From assembly GCA_964551295.1 (NCBI GenBank), contig CAZKDJ010000012.1, forward strand, positions 1-39,011: DNA of 39,011 nt. The letters run 5' to 3'. Source of the stretch: JAFGED01 sp964551295. GTDB taxonomy: Bacteria > Chloroflexota > Anaerolineae > B4-G1. Both the position numbers and the translations under genes were made by a program. The notes under the pieces are model-generated. The model made no database searches. It saw only the letters and a program-made list of their open reading frames with translations, and had not been told where the DNA came from. Within the stretch, counting starts at the first letter, position 1; every line of letters begins with the position of its first letter. Shown here in pieces: positions 8,296 through 16,519 of the stretch.

Positions 8296-8328
8296 AGAGC
8301 CCCGATTCTTTGGAGAAATCGGGGCTCT
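8296..8328 (-). terminator. Terminator of the yraN-miaA operon
   Basis: A 12-bp stem, AGAGCCCCGATT with AATCGGGGCTCT, lies 26 bases past the miaA stop. On the minus strand it is followed by ACAATTT, a weak T-rich run. Confidence 0.6.
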
Positions 8329-8353
8329 TGGCTCGCCAGAAAGCGTATCGAAA

Positions 8354-9325
8354 TCACAAAGTGTTCTCGTCCAGCCAGGTCTTGACGACGGATTCGATTG
8401 CAGCGGGCGACGTCTCGGCAGCGTCGAACCACTGGATGGCGGGGTCGCTGGGGCGGAACCAGTTGTACTGGTGGCGGATAAAGCGGCGCGTGGCGCGTTT
8501 GATCTCCTCGACGACCTCCTCCAACGTCGCCTCTCCTTCAAAGTAAGGCTTGAACTGCACGTACCCCAGCCCCGACATCGCTGGGAGGTCCCAGCCGTAA
8601 CCCGCGTCCACCAACCCGCGCACCTCCTCCTCCAGCCCGGCGGCCACCATGGCCTCGATGCGCGCGTCGGCGCGGGCGTAGAGCGCTTCCCGTTCCATCG
8701 TCAGGCCAATCTGCTTGATGCGATAAGGCGGCGGCCGCTTGCCCTGCTGCTCGGAGATGGGCCGTCCTGTGATCGTGCACACCTCCAGCGCGCGGATGAC
8801 GCGGCGCACGTTGCGCGGGTCGATGCGCTTGGCGGCGGTGGGGTCCAGGCAGGCCAACTGCCTGTGCAGTGCCTCGTGGCCCTCCCGTTCGGCCTCGGCC
8901 TCCAGTTCGGCGCGCAGGCCCGCATCGGGTGGGACGCGGGGGATGCGCCACCCTTGCACGACGGCGCGCACGTACTGGCCCGTCCCGCCGACCAGTAGCG
9001 GCAGCTTGCCCCGGATGAGGGCGTCGTCAATGACAGCGTAAGCCTGATCCTGAAACTCAGCCAGCCCCACCGCCTCGTCGGGGTCAGCGATGTCGATAAG
9101 ATGGTGGGGCACGCGGGCACGCTCCTCGGCCGTGGACTTGGCTGTGCCGATGTCCATCCCCCGGTAGAACAGGCGCGAGTCGGCAGATACGATCTCTCCA
9201 TCCAGCGCCTCGGCCAGGTGGAGCGAGAGCGCCGTCTTGCCGACTGCTGTGGGTCCCACGAGGGTCAGGAGATTGGAGATTGGAGATTGGAGATTGGCCT
9301 CCCGCTTCCTACTCGATGCTGTCAT
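8354..9325 (-). CDS. miaA: tRNA dimethylallyltransferase
   Basis: MiaA transfers a dimethylallyl group to A37 of tRNAs that read UNN codons. The P-loop GPTAVGKT (24-31), the DSRLFYRGMDIGTAKS segment and PPPYRIKQIGL are all family hallmarks, and 323 residues is normal. The N-terminal stretch before the P-loop (NLQSPISNLL) is encoded by a 4-unit AGATTGG heptamer repeat, so about 18 residues are extra. The start overlaps the end of yraN by 17 bases, which implies one transcript. Confidence 0.93.
   Translation of the reverse strand: MTASSRKREANLQSPISNLLTLVGPTAVGKTALSLHLAEALDGEIVSADSRLFYRGMDIGTAKSTAEERARVPHHLIDIADPDEAVGLAEFQDQAYAVIDDALIRGKLPLLVGGTGQYVRAVVQGWRIPRVPPDAGLRAELEAEAEREGHEALHRQLACLDPTAAKRIDPRNVRRVIRALEVCTITGRPISEQQGKRPPPYRIKQIGLTMEREALYARADARIEAMVAAGLEEEVRGLVDAGYGWDLPAMSGLGYVQFKPYFEGEATLEEVVEEIKRATRRFIRHQYNWFRPSDPAIQWFDAAETSPAAIESVVKTWLDENTL
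9270..9297. repeat. Heptamer array AGATTGG x4
   Basis: Four exact AGATTGG units in a row on the plus strand, inside the 5' end of miaA next to the yraN stop. Related units occur at 13767-13794 behind rfbB. Confidence 0.8.
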
Positions 9326-9677
9326 AGACCTCCAGCCGCAGCAGTTGCCCCCTGTGATCCATCTCCACGGCCACGAACCCGATGCGCCAGTCCACGTCGG
9401 TCAGCTCGCGCTCGCCCAGGTAGGTCAGCGCCACGTCGATCATGCGCTGCCGCTTGGCAGGTGTCACCGATTCCTCCGGCGTGCCGTATGCCCGCCCGCG
9501 GCGCGTGCGCACCTCGAAGAAGTGGAGCACGTCGCCCTGGCGGGCCACGATATCCACCTCCCCCACCTGACAGTGCCAGTTGCGCGCGACGATCTGATAG
9601 CCGCTGCGGACCAGCTTCGCGACGGCCAAACCCTCTCCCTGCCGACCCAGTTTCACTCTTGCATCGCTCACGTACAT
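9309..9677 (-). CDS. yraN: UPF0102 (YraN) family endonuclease-like protein
   Basis: The sequence KLGRQGEGLAVAKLV, then ARNWHCQVGEVDIVARQGD and FFEVRTRRG, is the YraN restriction-endonuclease-like core, with the E/D...ExR acidic residues in place. Its cellular role is not firmly established. The frame could be extended to a GTG at 9698, but a promoter (TTGACG, 17 bases, TACCAT) covers 9690-9718. The start is therefore ATG 9677 or GTG 9671; the GGAGAG before them fits 9671 slightly better. miaA follows with an overlap. Confidence 0.8.
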   Translation of the reverse strand: MYVSDARVKLGRQGEGLAVAKLVRSGYQIVARNWHCQVGEVDIVARQGDVLHFFEVRTRRGRAYGTPEESVTPAKRQRMIDVALTYLGERELTDVDWRIGFVAVEMDHRGQLLRLEVYDSIE

Positions 9678-9689
9678 CTCTCCAGAGAT

Positions 9690-9718
9690 ATGGTACACTA
9701 AAGGTGGGAGAGCGTCAA
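9690..9718 (-). promoter_or_regulatory. Promoter of yraN-miaA
   Basis: On the minus strand TTGACG (9718-9713) and TACCAT (9695-9690) are 17 bases apart. The transcript would start about ten bases before the yraN ATG, giving a very short leader. Confidence 0.5.
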
Positions 9719-9786
9719 ACTTGTCAATACCGTCAACGTATGCTACAAAATACCCTCGGGGAGAAAACTATAACGAGAGGAGTGTA

Positions 9787-10739
9787 ATGCCCAACCAAAC
9801 GCTCGATCTGTCAGTCGTCATCGTATCTTGGAACGTGCGCGAGCTATTAAAAGCCTGCCTACAATCGGTCTACGATACGGTTCAAGGGCTGCGCTTTGAG
9901 GTATTCGTCGTCGACAATGCTTCGCACGACGGCAGTCCTCAAATGGTAGAGCGATTCTTCCCCGACGCACACCTGATCGCCAATGGGGATAACCGGGGGT
10001 TCGGACCTGCCAACAATCAGGCGCTGCGGCTGGCAACCGGCCGGTACGTCCTGTTGCTAAATCCGGATACCACGGTGCCGCCAGGGGTAATTGCGGAGAT
10101 GGTAGACTCAGTAGATCCAAATTCTTGGTGTGCACATGTGCGTGTTGATGAAAATCACCTGCGAAACCGTCATTCTGAGCGTAGCGAAGAATCTCCGCCC
10201 TGCATTGGGAGACTCCTCGCTCCGCTCGGAGTGACGAAAATTGGATCTACTGAGACTTTATGGAGCGTCACCCACGCGCTGGCATGGTCGGGCCGGAGCT
10301 CGTGCTCGGAGACGGTCGGTTGCAGTTAAACTGGGTACGCTTCTCGCCGTGCCATTTCTTCGAGTTCCTCATTGAGCGGGCTGTTTTTCTAGCAAGTGGC
10401 CGGACGTGGATCTCATCTTCAAGACCGCGCCGCGTGCGAATACTGACCGGAGCTTGCTGGCTGGCGCGTTATGAGGCGATGGCTGACATCGGGTTCTACG
10501 ACGACGAGTTCTTCATGTACGCCGAGGAACCCGACGTCTGCACGCGGATGCGGGATGCGGGTTGGGAGATCTGGTTCCTGCGCGAGTTTGTGGTGACGCA
10601 CTATAAGAAACAGAGTGTGCAGCAGCGCCCGCCGTTCTGGAACATCCCGCTCTTTGTTCGCAGTATGTCAGCGTGGCTCGTCAAACGCTGGCGCACGACG
10701 CTGCGTGATCGGGTGCCTAACAGGACTTGGCCTGGTTGA
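9787..10739 (+). pseudogene. Group 2 glycosyltransferase, interrupted by a 157-bp MITE
   Basis: The first part (from ATG 9787, behind GAGAGGAGTGTA) reads LSVVIVSWNVRELLKACLQS, then VDNASHDGSPQMV and LLNPDTTVPPGVIAEM. This is a GT-A fold family 2 transferase of the kind that builds cell-surface glycans. The second part resumes at 10260 with ERHPRAGMVGPEL and has FFMYAEEPDVCTRMRDAGW, the acceptor-side E/D motif. Between them is an element with inverted ends. Removing 161 bases (element plus ATGG copy) gives AEMERHPRAGMVG in one frame and 264 codons in all. As it stands the protein is truncated or split in two. Confidence 0.85.
10103..10259. mobile_element. MITE (157 bp) inside the glycosyltransferase gene
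   Basis: The terminal inverted repeats share CTCAGTAGATCCAA (10107-10120) and TTGGATCTACTGAG (10241-10254), flanked by ATGG on both sides (10099-10102 and 10260-10263), a 4-bp target duplication. An inner imperfect inverted repeat starts CGTCATTCTGAGCG and ends CGGAGTGACG. No coding capacity for a transposase. Confidence 0.8.
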
Positions 10740-10760
10740 GTATCCACCCTGCGAAGTATA

Positions 10761-11309
10761 TCAGTCCGCCTTGATAATACGGCGTAACACATCCGGCATT
10801 TTAGGAGTACCGAGGACTGGCTGAAGCAACGAATAGAATTCCATAGCAAGTAAGAGCAAGCGAGAGACTCCTAATGCTTTTAGCCAATCAGGTAGAGGAA
10901 GTGAAGAAGGGAACGAATCGACGATTTGGTATTCAATAAGCAAACTCATGCGGTGCATCTCCTGCACCAAGTTTGTTGCTGATGATAGGGATGCTTTTAG
11001 GCTGTCTGCAGTGATCGTCAATGCAGACGACCGCGTTTGCTCCAGAGCATCACTGAAGTTGTGTAGTACAATGGAGGCAATTGCAATAACTGCCACAATG
11101 CCGACCAGTACGCCTGCTTTGTACATAATACTATACAGTTGTTTGAATTCACGACGCAACATCAGTGCAGGCAGAAAACTAGCCAAAAGCCCTACTCCAA
11201 ATTGCCCAATCAGCAATTCATAGGCGGGTTTGAGGCCATAGAGGCCATCAGGGTGCCACTTATCTGGAGTGACGATATCTGGGATTTGTAAGAAAAGGTT
11301 ATTGAACAT
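10761..11309 (-). CDS. Hypothetical membrane protein
   Basis: I do not recognise this protein. From the ATG at 11309 it has 182 residues with at least two membrane segments (LLIGQFGVGLLASFLPALML and AGVLVGIVAVIAIASIVL), then a hydrophilic helical stretch and a hydrophobic C-terminal part (LLLLAMEFYSLLQPVLG). The frame stays open to 11363, but those codons lie in a MITE copy; an ATG at 11327 inside its left end is the other option. No good ribosome site is visible for either. GC is clearly lower than in surrounding core genes, which suggests acquired DNA. Confidence 0.5.
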   Translation of the reverse strand: MFNNLFLQIPDIVTPDKWHPDGLYGLKPAYELLIGQFGVGLLASFLPALMLRREFKQLYSIMYKAGVLVGIVAVIAIASIVLHNFSDALEQTRSSALTITADSLKASLSSATNLVQEMHRMSLLIEYQIVDSFPSSLPLPDWLKALGVSRLLLLAMEFYSLLQPVLGTPKMPDVLRRIIKAD

Positions 11310-11320
11310 AACTGTTGAAT

Positions 11321-11400
11321 GTATCATCTCAATATCTTTGGGGAATGTAGGTCGGATTGGCAATCCGACTTACTCTTGCCCCTACTTTTTGAGAAGATAC
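11321..11400. mobile_element. MITE family A copy 3 (80 bp)
   Basis: GTATCATCTCAA and TTGAGAAGATAC form the ends; the sequence is nearly identical to copy 1 at 2906-2985. No target duplication is seen at these ends. A further right-end-like stretch, AAGATATATTGAGATAC, follows at 11405-11421, so the copy may be composite. It supplies possible start codons to the minus-strand gene downstream. Confidence 0.75.
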
Positions 11401-11471
11401 CACCAAGATATATTGAGATACTGCAACCAGTCTTGTGAGTAGTCCGTGATCATGTTATGACCTCCAATTGC

Positions 11472-12494
11472 TTATTTTGAAGGGAAACATAGCTCTCCAA
11501 ACAGAGCGCGGTGGTCCATCCCACTGCCGCCATCCAGCCTGTTGGTTGTCTCAGTTTCGCCCAAAGTCACACTGGTTCCATAGGCGAAATTGCTCACGCT
11601 AAAGTCGACAGTTGACGGCCCTATAAGAGGGCCAGAAAATGTCCGATAAGGAGGCTGCCTTTTGACCGGCCCGCTATGATACCAGAATGGTTTTCCATCT
11701 CCTGGCATACCCACATAGTTGCACCACAAGTACGTGCTTGCATCGCTAGATCTGAAAGGGTCAAGGTTAAAGTCTCCCAACAACAATACCCGCTCTCCAG
11801 ATGCCAATGGCAAGCGACCCTCTACGCTTTCAAATATTTGTCTCAGAGACCACTCACGGCAACTGATACTTGTACTCTGAAGATGGGCGTTGACGATAGT
11901 AATAACCTGCCCGTGCAAAATCGCATTGACGCTAGAAGCCGTAAAACCAGTATCACAACCGGCTTGTGGGACGTCGGTTGCTATCTTCTGGTCGCATAAC
12001 TCGCCCACCCCACAACCCTCAATGACCCCGCTGCTCGTACTGACCGCAATGCATTCGTAGCGGTTTCGCGAGTCGCAAACAATGGTATAGTCCGACCCCA
12101 CCAGGCGTCGCGCTTGGTCAGGGGGCTCCTTTTTCCAGAACCTGTAGCACTCCTTCTGCGGGGTTTTCTCAGTAAACTCCTCACATTGAGCCTGGTCTGT
12201 CAGCTCTTGTAGAGCAATGATGTCAGGTTGTAAGCGAGCTATTTCAAGGTTGATTCTCTGCCTTACGTCGCTGTAGCATAGATTGAAGTGGTATTCTCTA
12301 CATCCCCAATTTGAGTTTCCGACGTTCGCCGTCAGCACACTAATCGTGACAAACTGATTATCTTCTGAGTCGGGACAGACGTTCGTCAACGCTACTTCGC
12401 GGGGTGAAGGAGGATGACCTGTAAGCAACGAAAGAGATACCAGTAGGCAAAGGGCCGCTATTTTGTTGTATCAGAAAAATCGCCTTGTAGGCAT
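11472..12494 (-). pseudogene. Secreted endonuclease/exonuclease/phosphatase (EEP) family protein, nonsense codon in leader
   Basis: The body has the EEP fold markers TANVGN, PDIIALQEL, ITIVNAHLQS, LLGDFNLDPF and a final DHRALFGEL, so a Mg-dependent phosphodiesterase or nuclease of about 320 residues is indicated. Upstream, the same frame reads NKIAALCLLVSLSLLTG, a signal-peptide core, preceded by TGA at 12471-12473 and by MPTRRFF starting at ATG 12494. A single TGA therefore separates start and signal peptide. Without read-through only a TTG at 12428 could start, which would cut the signal peptide. It may be a recent pseudogene or a sequence error. GC is low. Confidence 0.6.
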
Positions 12495-12749
12495 TGCTTA
12501 CCCTGTTGTGGTTTTTATGATACCCTTTGGGAATGGCTATGTCAAGCCTTGGGAATAGGATGTGTCTGTACGGATTTGGTAGGTTAAAAGAAAGCCATTG
12601 GCTTGTATACTTGGCTCTGGGCAAAGATTCTCCGACAGGTGATCCACAGCCACACCTACTAAACCCGAACAGACACGAATAGAATGCAAAATAGCTCAAA
12701 ATCCCATCGCCTGGTGAGCGGCGCGCCATAGATTATTGCGAATCTGCTT
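12495..12749. other. Intergenic, no feature recognised
   Basis: This 255-base AT-richer stretch lies between the PP-loop gene and the EEP gene. A minus-strand open frame runs through it but shows no family features. No clear promoter or terminator was found by eye. Confidence 0.4.
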
Positions 12750-13408
12750 CTAATCCCGGCCAAAGTGGCGCAGGAGCACCTTGACCTGCACCCGCTTGGA
12801 GATCAGGTTCTGGGGGCACGAAGAGGGCGGATCGGGGAATCCGGCGGCCTTTGCGTACCAAACGAGCTCTTTCTCCGGAACATAGATCAGGGGACGGATG
12901 AGGGTCACCTGGGCGTCGAAAACTCTCGCCGGGGCAGCATGGTCTCCAATCGCCCGCCGTACATCAGGCTCAGCAGCGTCGTGGCGGCCGCGTCGGCGGC
13001 GTGGTGGCCAAAGGCCAGCTTGCCGCACCCCAGCTCGGCAGCGGTGGTAAAGAGCGCCCGGCGCCGGTTCCACGAGCAGCGGTGACAATCAAGGGGCAGC
13101 GGCTCCTCCGGCGGCAGTTCCAGCGGGGCAAAGTGGTATTCGACGCCGAGTTCCCGAAACCAGGGCTCCAGCTCAGGGCGCAGATCGGGGAATCCGGCAG
13201 AGGGGCCGACGACGTGGAGGGCGACCGGGATGTAGGAGAACGGAACCCGCGCCTGGTAGCGCAGGAGCAGATCCAGCAGGACGCGGCTATCCTTCCCGCC
13301 GGAGACAGCTACCGCCACCCGGTCCCCGTCGGTCAGCAGGTCGAACTCTTTGCAGGCGAGGGCGACGGGTTTCAGGAGAAAGAAGACGATGCGGTCAGGG
13401 TCGCTCAT
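12750..13408 (-). pseudogene. TtcA-like PP-loop tRNA thiolation protein, frameshifted
   Basis: The N-terminal part has the PP-loop VAVAVSGGKDSRVLLDLL, a CHRCSWNRRRALF pair of cysteines and LAFGHHAADAAATTLLSLMYGG, all typical of the TtcA/TtuA family that adenylates and thiolates tRNA bases. After MLPRREF the frame goes into TPR-stop. In the next frame the expected ending follows: FDAQVTLIRPLIYVPEKELV and SSCPQNLISKR. Adding one T to the TTTT run near 12915 restores 220 codons. Either a real 1-base deletion or a homopolymer error. ATG 13408 shares a base with the upstream cupin stop (TGATG), so the two are coupled. Confidence 0.75.
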
Positions 13409-13761
13409 CACAACCCCAGGCGCGACCGGGGGACGGAGGATTTCTCGGCGCGGGCCTCCTCGCCCGAGAGGCCGGGCACGTGGGCCACAAAGTGGAAATA
13501 GTCGAGCGAGTTGGATAGAAACGTGTACGCCTCACCCGGCTCGACCACGATCACGTCGCCCGCTCGCAGGGCAACCGTTTCCCGCTCCACCCGTATCTCG
13601 GAGGTGCCGCGCGCGACCAGGTAGATCTCGGTGATGCGGCTGTGCACGTGCGGCTCGTCAACCCCCGCGTTGGCATATTCCACTGAGACCGCCAAGTCCG
13701 AGTTCCACGGCCCGACACACCACTCCTTCTCTACGTCCGAATCAGCCCGCTCAACACGCAA
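13408..13761 (-). CDS. Cupin-domain protein
   Basis: The 117-residue product is a single cupin barrel: EPHVHSRITEIYLVARGTSE gives the first metal-binding motif (H, H, E), and GDVIVVEPGEAYTF the second half. Function is unknown; it could be a sugar epimerase-like or small-molecule sensing protein. No ATG is in frame. The likely start is TTG 13761, with GGAG supplied by the heptamer repeat between it and rfbB. It lies 18 bases after rfbB and overlaps the PP-loop gene. Confidence 0.75.
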   Translation of the reverse strand: MRVERADSDVEKEWCVGPWNSDLAVSVEYANAGVDEPHVHSRITEIYLVARGTSEIRVERETVALRAGDVIVVEPGEAYTFLSNSLDYFHFVAHVPGLSGEEARAEKSSVPRSRLGL

Positions 13762-13766
13762 ATTTC

Positions 13767-13794
13767 CAATCTCCAGTCTCTAATCTCTAATCTC
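13767..13794. repeat. Heptamer array, AGATTAG/AGACTGG/AGATTGG
   Basis: On the minus strand four 7-base units follow one another (AGATTAG, AGATTAG, AGACTGG, AGATTGG). They supply the rfbB stop (TAG at 13782-13780) and the GGAG before the cupin start. Confidence 0.7.
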
Positions 13795-14808
13795 GCGCCC
13801 GTCGTACTGCCGCTTGTAGTACTCCTGGTAATGCACACCGCTCTTGATCGGCCGCCACCACCACTCGTTGTCCACGTACCAACGCGCCGTCTCTGTAATG
13901 GCGTCCTCGCACGTGTGCGCTGGCTCCCACCCCAGCGCGCGAATCTTGGTCACGTCGAGGGAATAACGACGGTCGTGGCCGGGTCTGTCTTTGACGGGCT
14001 GGATGAGACTCTCGGGCTTGCCCAGCAGGTCGAGGATCATGCGGGTCATGTCGATGTTGCACATCTCGTTGCCGGTGCCGATGTTGTAGATGCCGCCGAT
14101 CTCACCCCTGTGCAGCACCAGGTCGATGCCCTCGCAATGATCGAGCACGTAATGGTAATCGCGCGCCTGCAAGCCATCGCCGTAGAGGGGCAACGGCACG
14201 TCGTCGATGGCGTTGGTGACGAACAGTGGCACGACCTTTTCGGGATACTGGTAGGGGCCGATGTTGTTCGCGCCGCGGGTGATGGTGGTGGGCAGGCCGT
14301 AGGTGATGGCGTAGGCGTTGACCATCAGATCCCCGCTGGCCTTGCTGGCGGCGTAGGGACTGCGTGGGGCGACGGGGTCGCTCTCTTTCGAGGCGCCCTG
14401 TGGTACATGGCCGTAGACCTCGTCGGTCGAAATCTGGTGGTAACGCTCCAAGCCGAACTCGCGCGCCGCCTCCAGCAGCACGTATGTGCCATAGACGTCG
14501 GTCTTGACGAAGGCGTCGGGGTTCATGATGGAACGATCGACGTGCGTGTCGGCCGCAAAGTTGACCACAGTGTCCACATCATGGGCCTGGACCGCCTCCC
14601 GCACCGTGCCGGCGTCGCAGATGTCGCCTCTCACAAAGGCGTAGCGGTCAGCGAACCGCTCGGCCACGTCCTTGAGATTGTCCAGGTTGCCGGCGTACGT
14701 CAGCTTGTCGTACACGACGATGCGGTAGTCAGTGTATTTCTCCAGCATGTAACGGACAAAGTTGGAGCCGATAAAGCCCGCCCCGCCGGTGACCATCAGA
14801 TTGCGCAT
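13780..14808 (-). CDS. rfbB: dTDP-glucose 4,6-dehydratase
   Basis: RfbB makes dTDP-4-keto-6-deoxyglucose on the way to dTDP-rhamnose and related sugars for cell-surface glycans. The NAD-binding TGGAGFIGSNFVR is at the N-terminus, followed by DKLTYAGNLDNL, STDEVYG and the catalytic YAASK. 342 residues is the usual length. ATG 14808 is preceded by AGGAGGTTACC. The other rml genes are not in the window; the broken glycosyltransferase nearby would have been a plausible user of such sugars. Confidence 0.93.
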   Translation of the reverse strand: MRNLMVTGGAGFIGSNFVRYMLEKYTDYRIVVYDKLTYAGNLDNLKDVAERFADRYAFVRGDICDAGTVREAVQAHDVDTVVNFAADTHVDRSIMNPDAFVKTDVYGTYVLLEAAREFGLERYHQISTDEVYGHVPQGASKESDPVAPRSPYAASKASGDLMVNAYAITYGLPTTITRGANNIGPYQYPEKVVPLFVTNAIDDVPLPLYGDGLQARDYHYVLDHCEGIDLVLHRGEIGGIYNIGTGNEMCNIDMTRMILDLLGKPESLIQPVKDRPGHDRRYSLDVTKIRALGWEPAHTCEDAITETARWYVDNEWWWRPIKSGVHYQEYYKRQYDGREIRD

Positions 14809-14871
14809 TGGTAACCTCCTGTATCTCAGGTTCGACCCGCCCGCGCTATTCTACCACAGCCAGCGTCCAGT

Positions 14872-14899
14872 GCAATTCCAGGCTTCGCCTAGAATTGCC
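14872..14899. repeat. Hairpin GCAATTC...GAATTGC
   Basis: A 12-bp stem with one mismatch (GCAATTCCAGGC and GCCTAGAATTGC) and a TTC loop, in the divergent region between rfbB and the TPR gene. Confidence 0.5.
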
Positions 14900-14901
14900 A
14901 A

Positions 14902-14933
14902 GGCGTTCTGCGGACACGTGTCCGCAGAACGCC
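14902..14933. promoter_or_regulatory. 32-bp perfect palindrome upstream of the TPR gene
   Basis: GGCGTTCTGCGGACAC is followed directly by its complement GTGTCCGCAGAACGCC with no loop. It ends two bases before the -35 box of the TPR promoter and lies in a divergent region, so an operator for one or both genes is a reasonable guess. Confidence 0.5.
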
Positions 14934-14935
14934 CC

Positions 14936-14963
14936 TTGACTTGAGCACCGAAACTGCTATCAT
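14936..14963 (+). promoter_or_regulatory. Promoter of the TPR gene
   Basis: TTGACT (14936-14941) and TATCAT (14958-14963) with a 16-base spacer, about 30 bases before the ATG at 14993. Confidence 0.6.
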
Positions 14964-14992
14964 TGCCTCACCTCGACTGGGGGTGCTTTAGA

Positions 14993-16513
14993 ATGTATAT
15001 TGGACCACAACGGAAGAAACGACGCCCGTCTTGGGCGCTCATCGTCATCTTGCTGTTGCTGATCGCCGCTGGCCTCTACGTCCTCAACATGATCAACCAA
15101 GGGCAGATCGAGCGACCGTTCGAGCCTACCCCCGTGCCGACCCGTTCGGCCCTCTCCTACGCCGACGAGGCGCGGGATCTGTATCAACAGGGCAAGCTGG
15201 ACGAGGCCATCGTCGTCTACGACCAAGCCATCGCGCTCGACCCCGACGACGCGAGCTTTTATGTCAAGCAGGCCCGCTTGCTGGCCTTGAGAAACCGACC
15301 GGTTGAGGCGGTGCAGGTCGCTCAAAAGGCAGCCGACATGTCTTCCGAGAACGCGCAGGCCTGGGCCGTGCTGGGCATGGCCTACGACTGGAACGGCGAC
15401 ATCGCACAGGCGATTAACGCCTGCAAGCAGGCGATCGACCTCGATCCGACCTACGCCCGGGCGTACGCCTATCTGGCCGAGGCGTACACCGACGCCGTGC
15501 GGTGGGTGGAGGCGCGGGAAGCCGCCGAACTGGCCCTACAACTGGACGATCACGACGAGGACGTGCAACGCAACTATGGCTACATGCTCGAGTTCCAGGG
15601 AGATTATACCGGGGCCATAGCGGCCTACGAGCGAGCACTGGAAATCCATCCTAATCTGGCTTACATTCACCTCGCCATCGGGCGGAACTACCGGGCGCTG
15701 GGTGATTACGACGCAGCGGCAAGCAGCTTCCAGCGCGCTACCGAGATCGATCCAAATGATGCCGAGGCCTTTGACCAGCTGGGCTGGACGTACTATGGCA
15801 TGGAGGAGTACGAACAGGCCGAGACGTACCTCCAAAAGGCCATCGAGGCGGACCCCGAGTTCGGGCAGGCGTTTGGCCACCTGGCGATCAACTATTGGTC
15901 TCGCCGCAACTGGGAGGACGCCATCCCCAACTTTGAGCGCGCCATCGCCCTGGCCTGCGTCGAATCCCGGCGACAGGCGGAGGCATTCTACATCACAGCC
16001 GAGGAACTGAACAGCGAGATTCCAGGGCCCTCGCCCGTGGTTGTGCTGCACGGCAATTTCGTCACGGCATCGGAGGATGACGAGAACACACTGCGAGCCG
16101 CACTGAGGCCAAAGGACACGGACGACGAGACGTGGGCCGACGCGCAGGGCACGGTGACGCTCAACGTGCGGACGGGAGAGTATACGCTAGAGTTGAAGGG
16201 GATGCCCCGGGCGGGGTATGGTCAGGGGTACGCGGGCTGGTTCGATGGAATCAACACACTCGAAGGTGACCCGTTGAGCACCGGCTCGCTCGTTCTGAAC
16301 ACCGATGGCAGCCTAGAGATGGGACTCGAGACCGGCTGGGTCGACGGGCCGCGGATCGAGTACTTTTACACACTGGGGCTGGCCTACTTTTATCAAGGAG
16401 ATTGCAGCAAGTCGTATCCCCTGTTCTACGCGGCGCTGCAAATAGACCCGGAGGATTACAGCGCGCTGGAGGGCGTCCGGCTGTGCCAGGAGGCGGAAGC
16501 GGAGGAGGAGTGA
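14993..16513 (+). CDS. Membrane-anchored TPR-repeat protein
   Basis: A basic N-terminus (GPQRKKRRPSW) is followed by one membrane helix (ALIVILLLLIAAGLYVL) and about seven tetratricopeptide repeats, for example LYQQGKLDEAIVVYDQAIAL, IAQAINACKQAIDLDPTYA and YEQAETYLQKAIEADPEFG. The repeats would face the outside or the membrane surface and hold partner proteins. Residues from about 340 to 450 form a beta-rich insert of unknown type (TVTLNVRTGEYTLELKGMP), after which one more repeat follows. The start at 14993 is chosen over a TTG at 14963, which lies in the promoter. 506 residues. Confidence 0.8.
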   Translation: MYIGPQRKKRRPSWALIVILLLLIAAGLYVLNMINQGQIERPFEPTPVPTRSALSYADEARDLYQQGKLDEAIVVYDQAIALDPDDASFYVKQARLLALRNRPVEAVQVAQKAADMSSENAQAWAVLGMAYDWNGDIAQAINACKQAIDLDPTYARAYAYLAEAYTDAVRWVEAREAAELALQLDDHDEDVQRNYGYMLEFQGDYTGAIAAYERALEIHPNLAYIHLAIGRNYRALGDYDAAASSFQRATEIDPNDAEAFDQLGWTYYGMEEYEQAETYLQKAIEADPEFGQAFGHLAINYWSRRNWEDAIPNFERAIALACVESRRQAEAFYITAEELNSEIPGPSPVVVLHGNFVTASEDDENTLRAALRPKDTDDETWADAQGTVTLNVRTGEYTLELKGMPRAGYGQGYAGWFDGINTLEGDPLSTGSLVLNTDGSLEMGLETGWVDGPRIEYFYTLGLAYFYQGDCSKSYPLFYAALQIDPEDYSALEGVRLCQEAEAEEE

Positions 16514-16519
16514 GACCGG

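Noticed and set aside
12358..12729. 123-codon minus-strand gene upstream of the EEP gene
   Set aside because: No domain, low complexity, and it overlaps the EEP leader in another frame.
13831..14814. 327-codon plus-strand frame antisense to rfbB
   Set aside because: Shadow of a high-GC gene; rfbB on the minus strand has all catalytic motifs.
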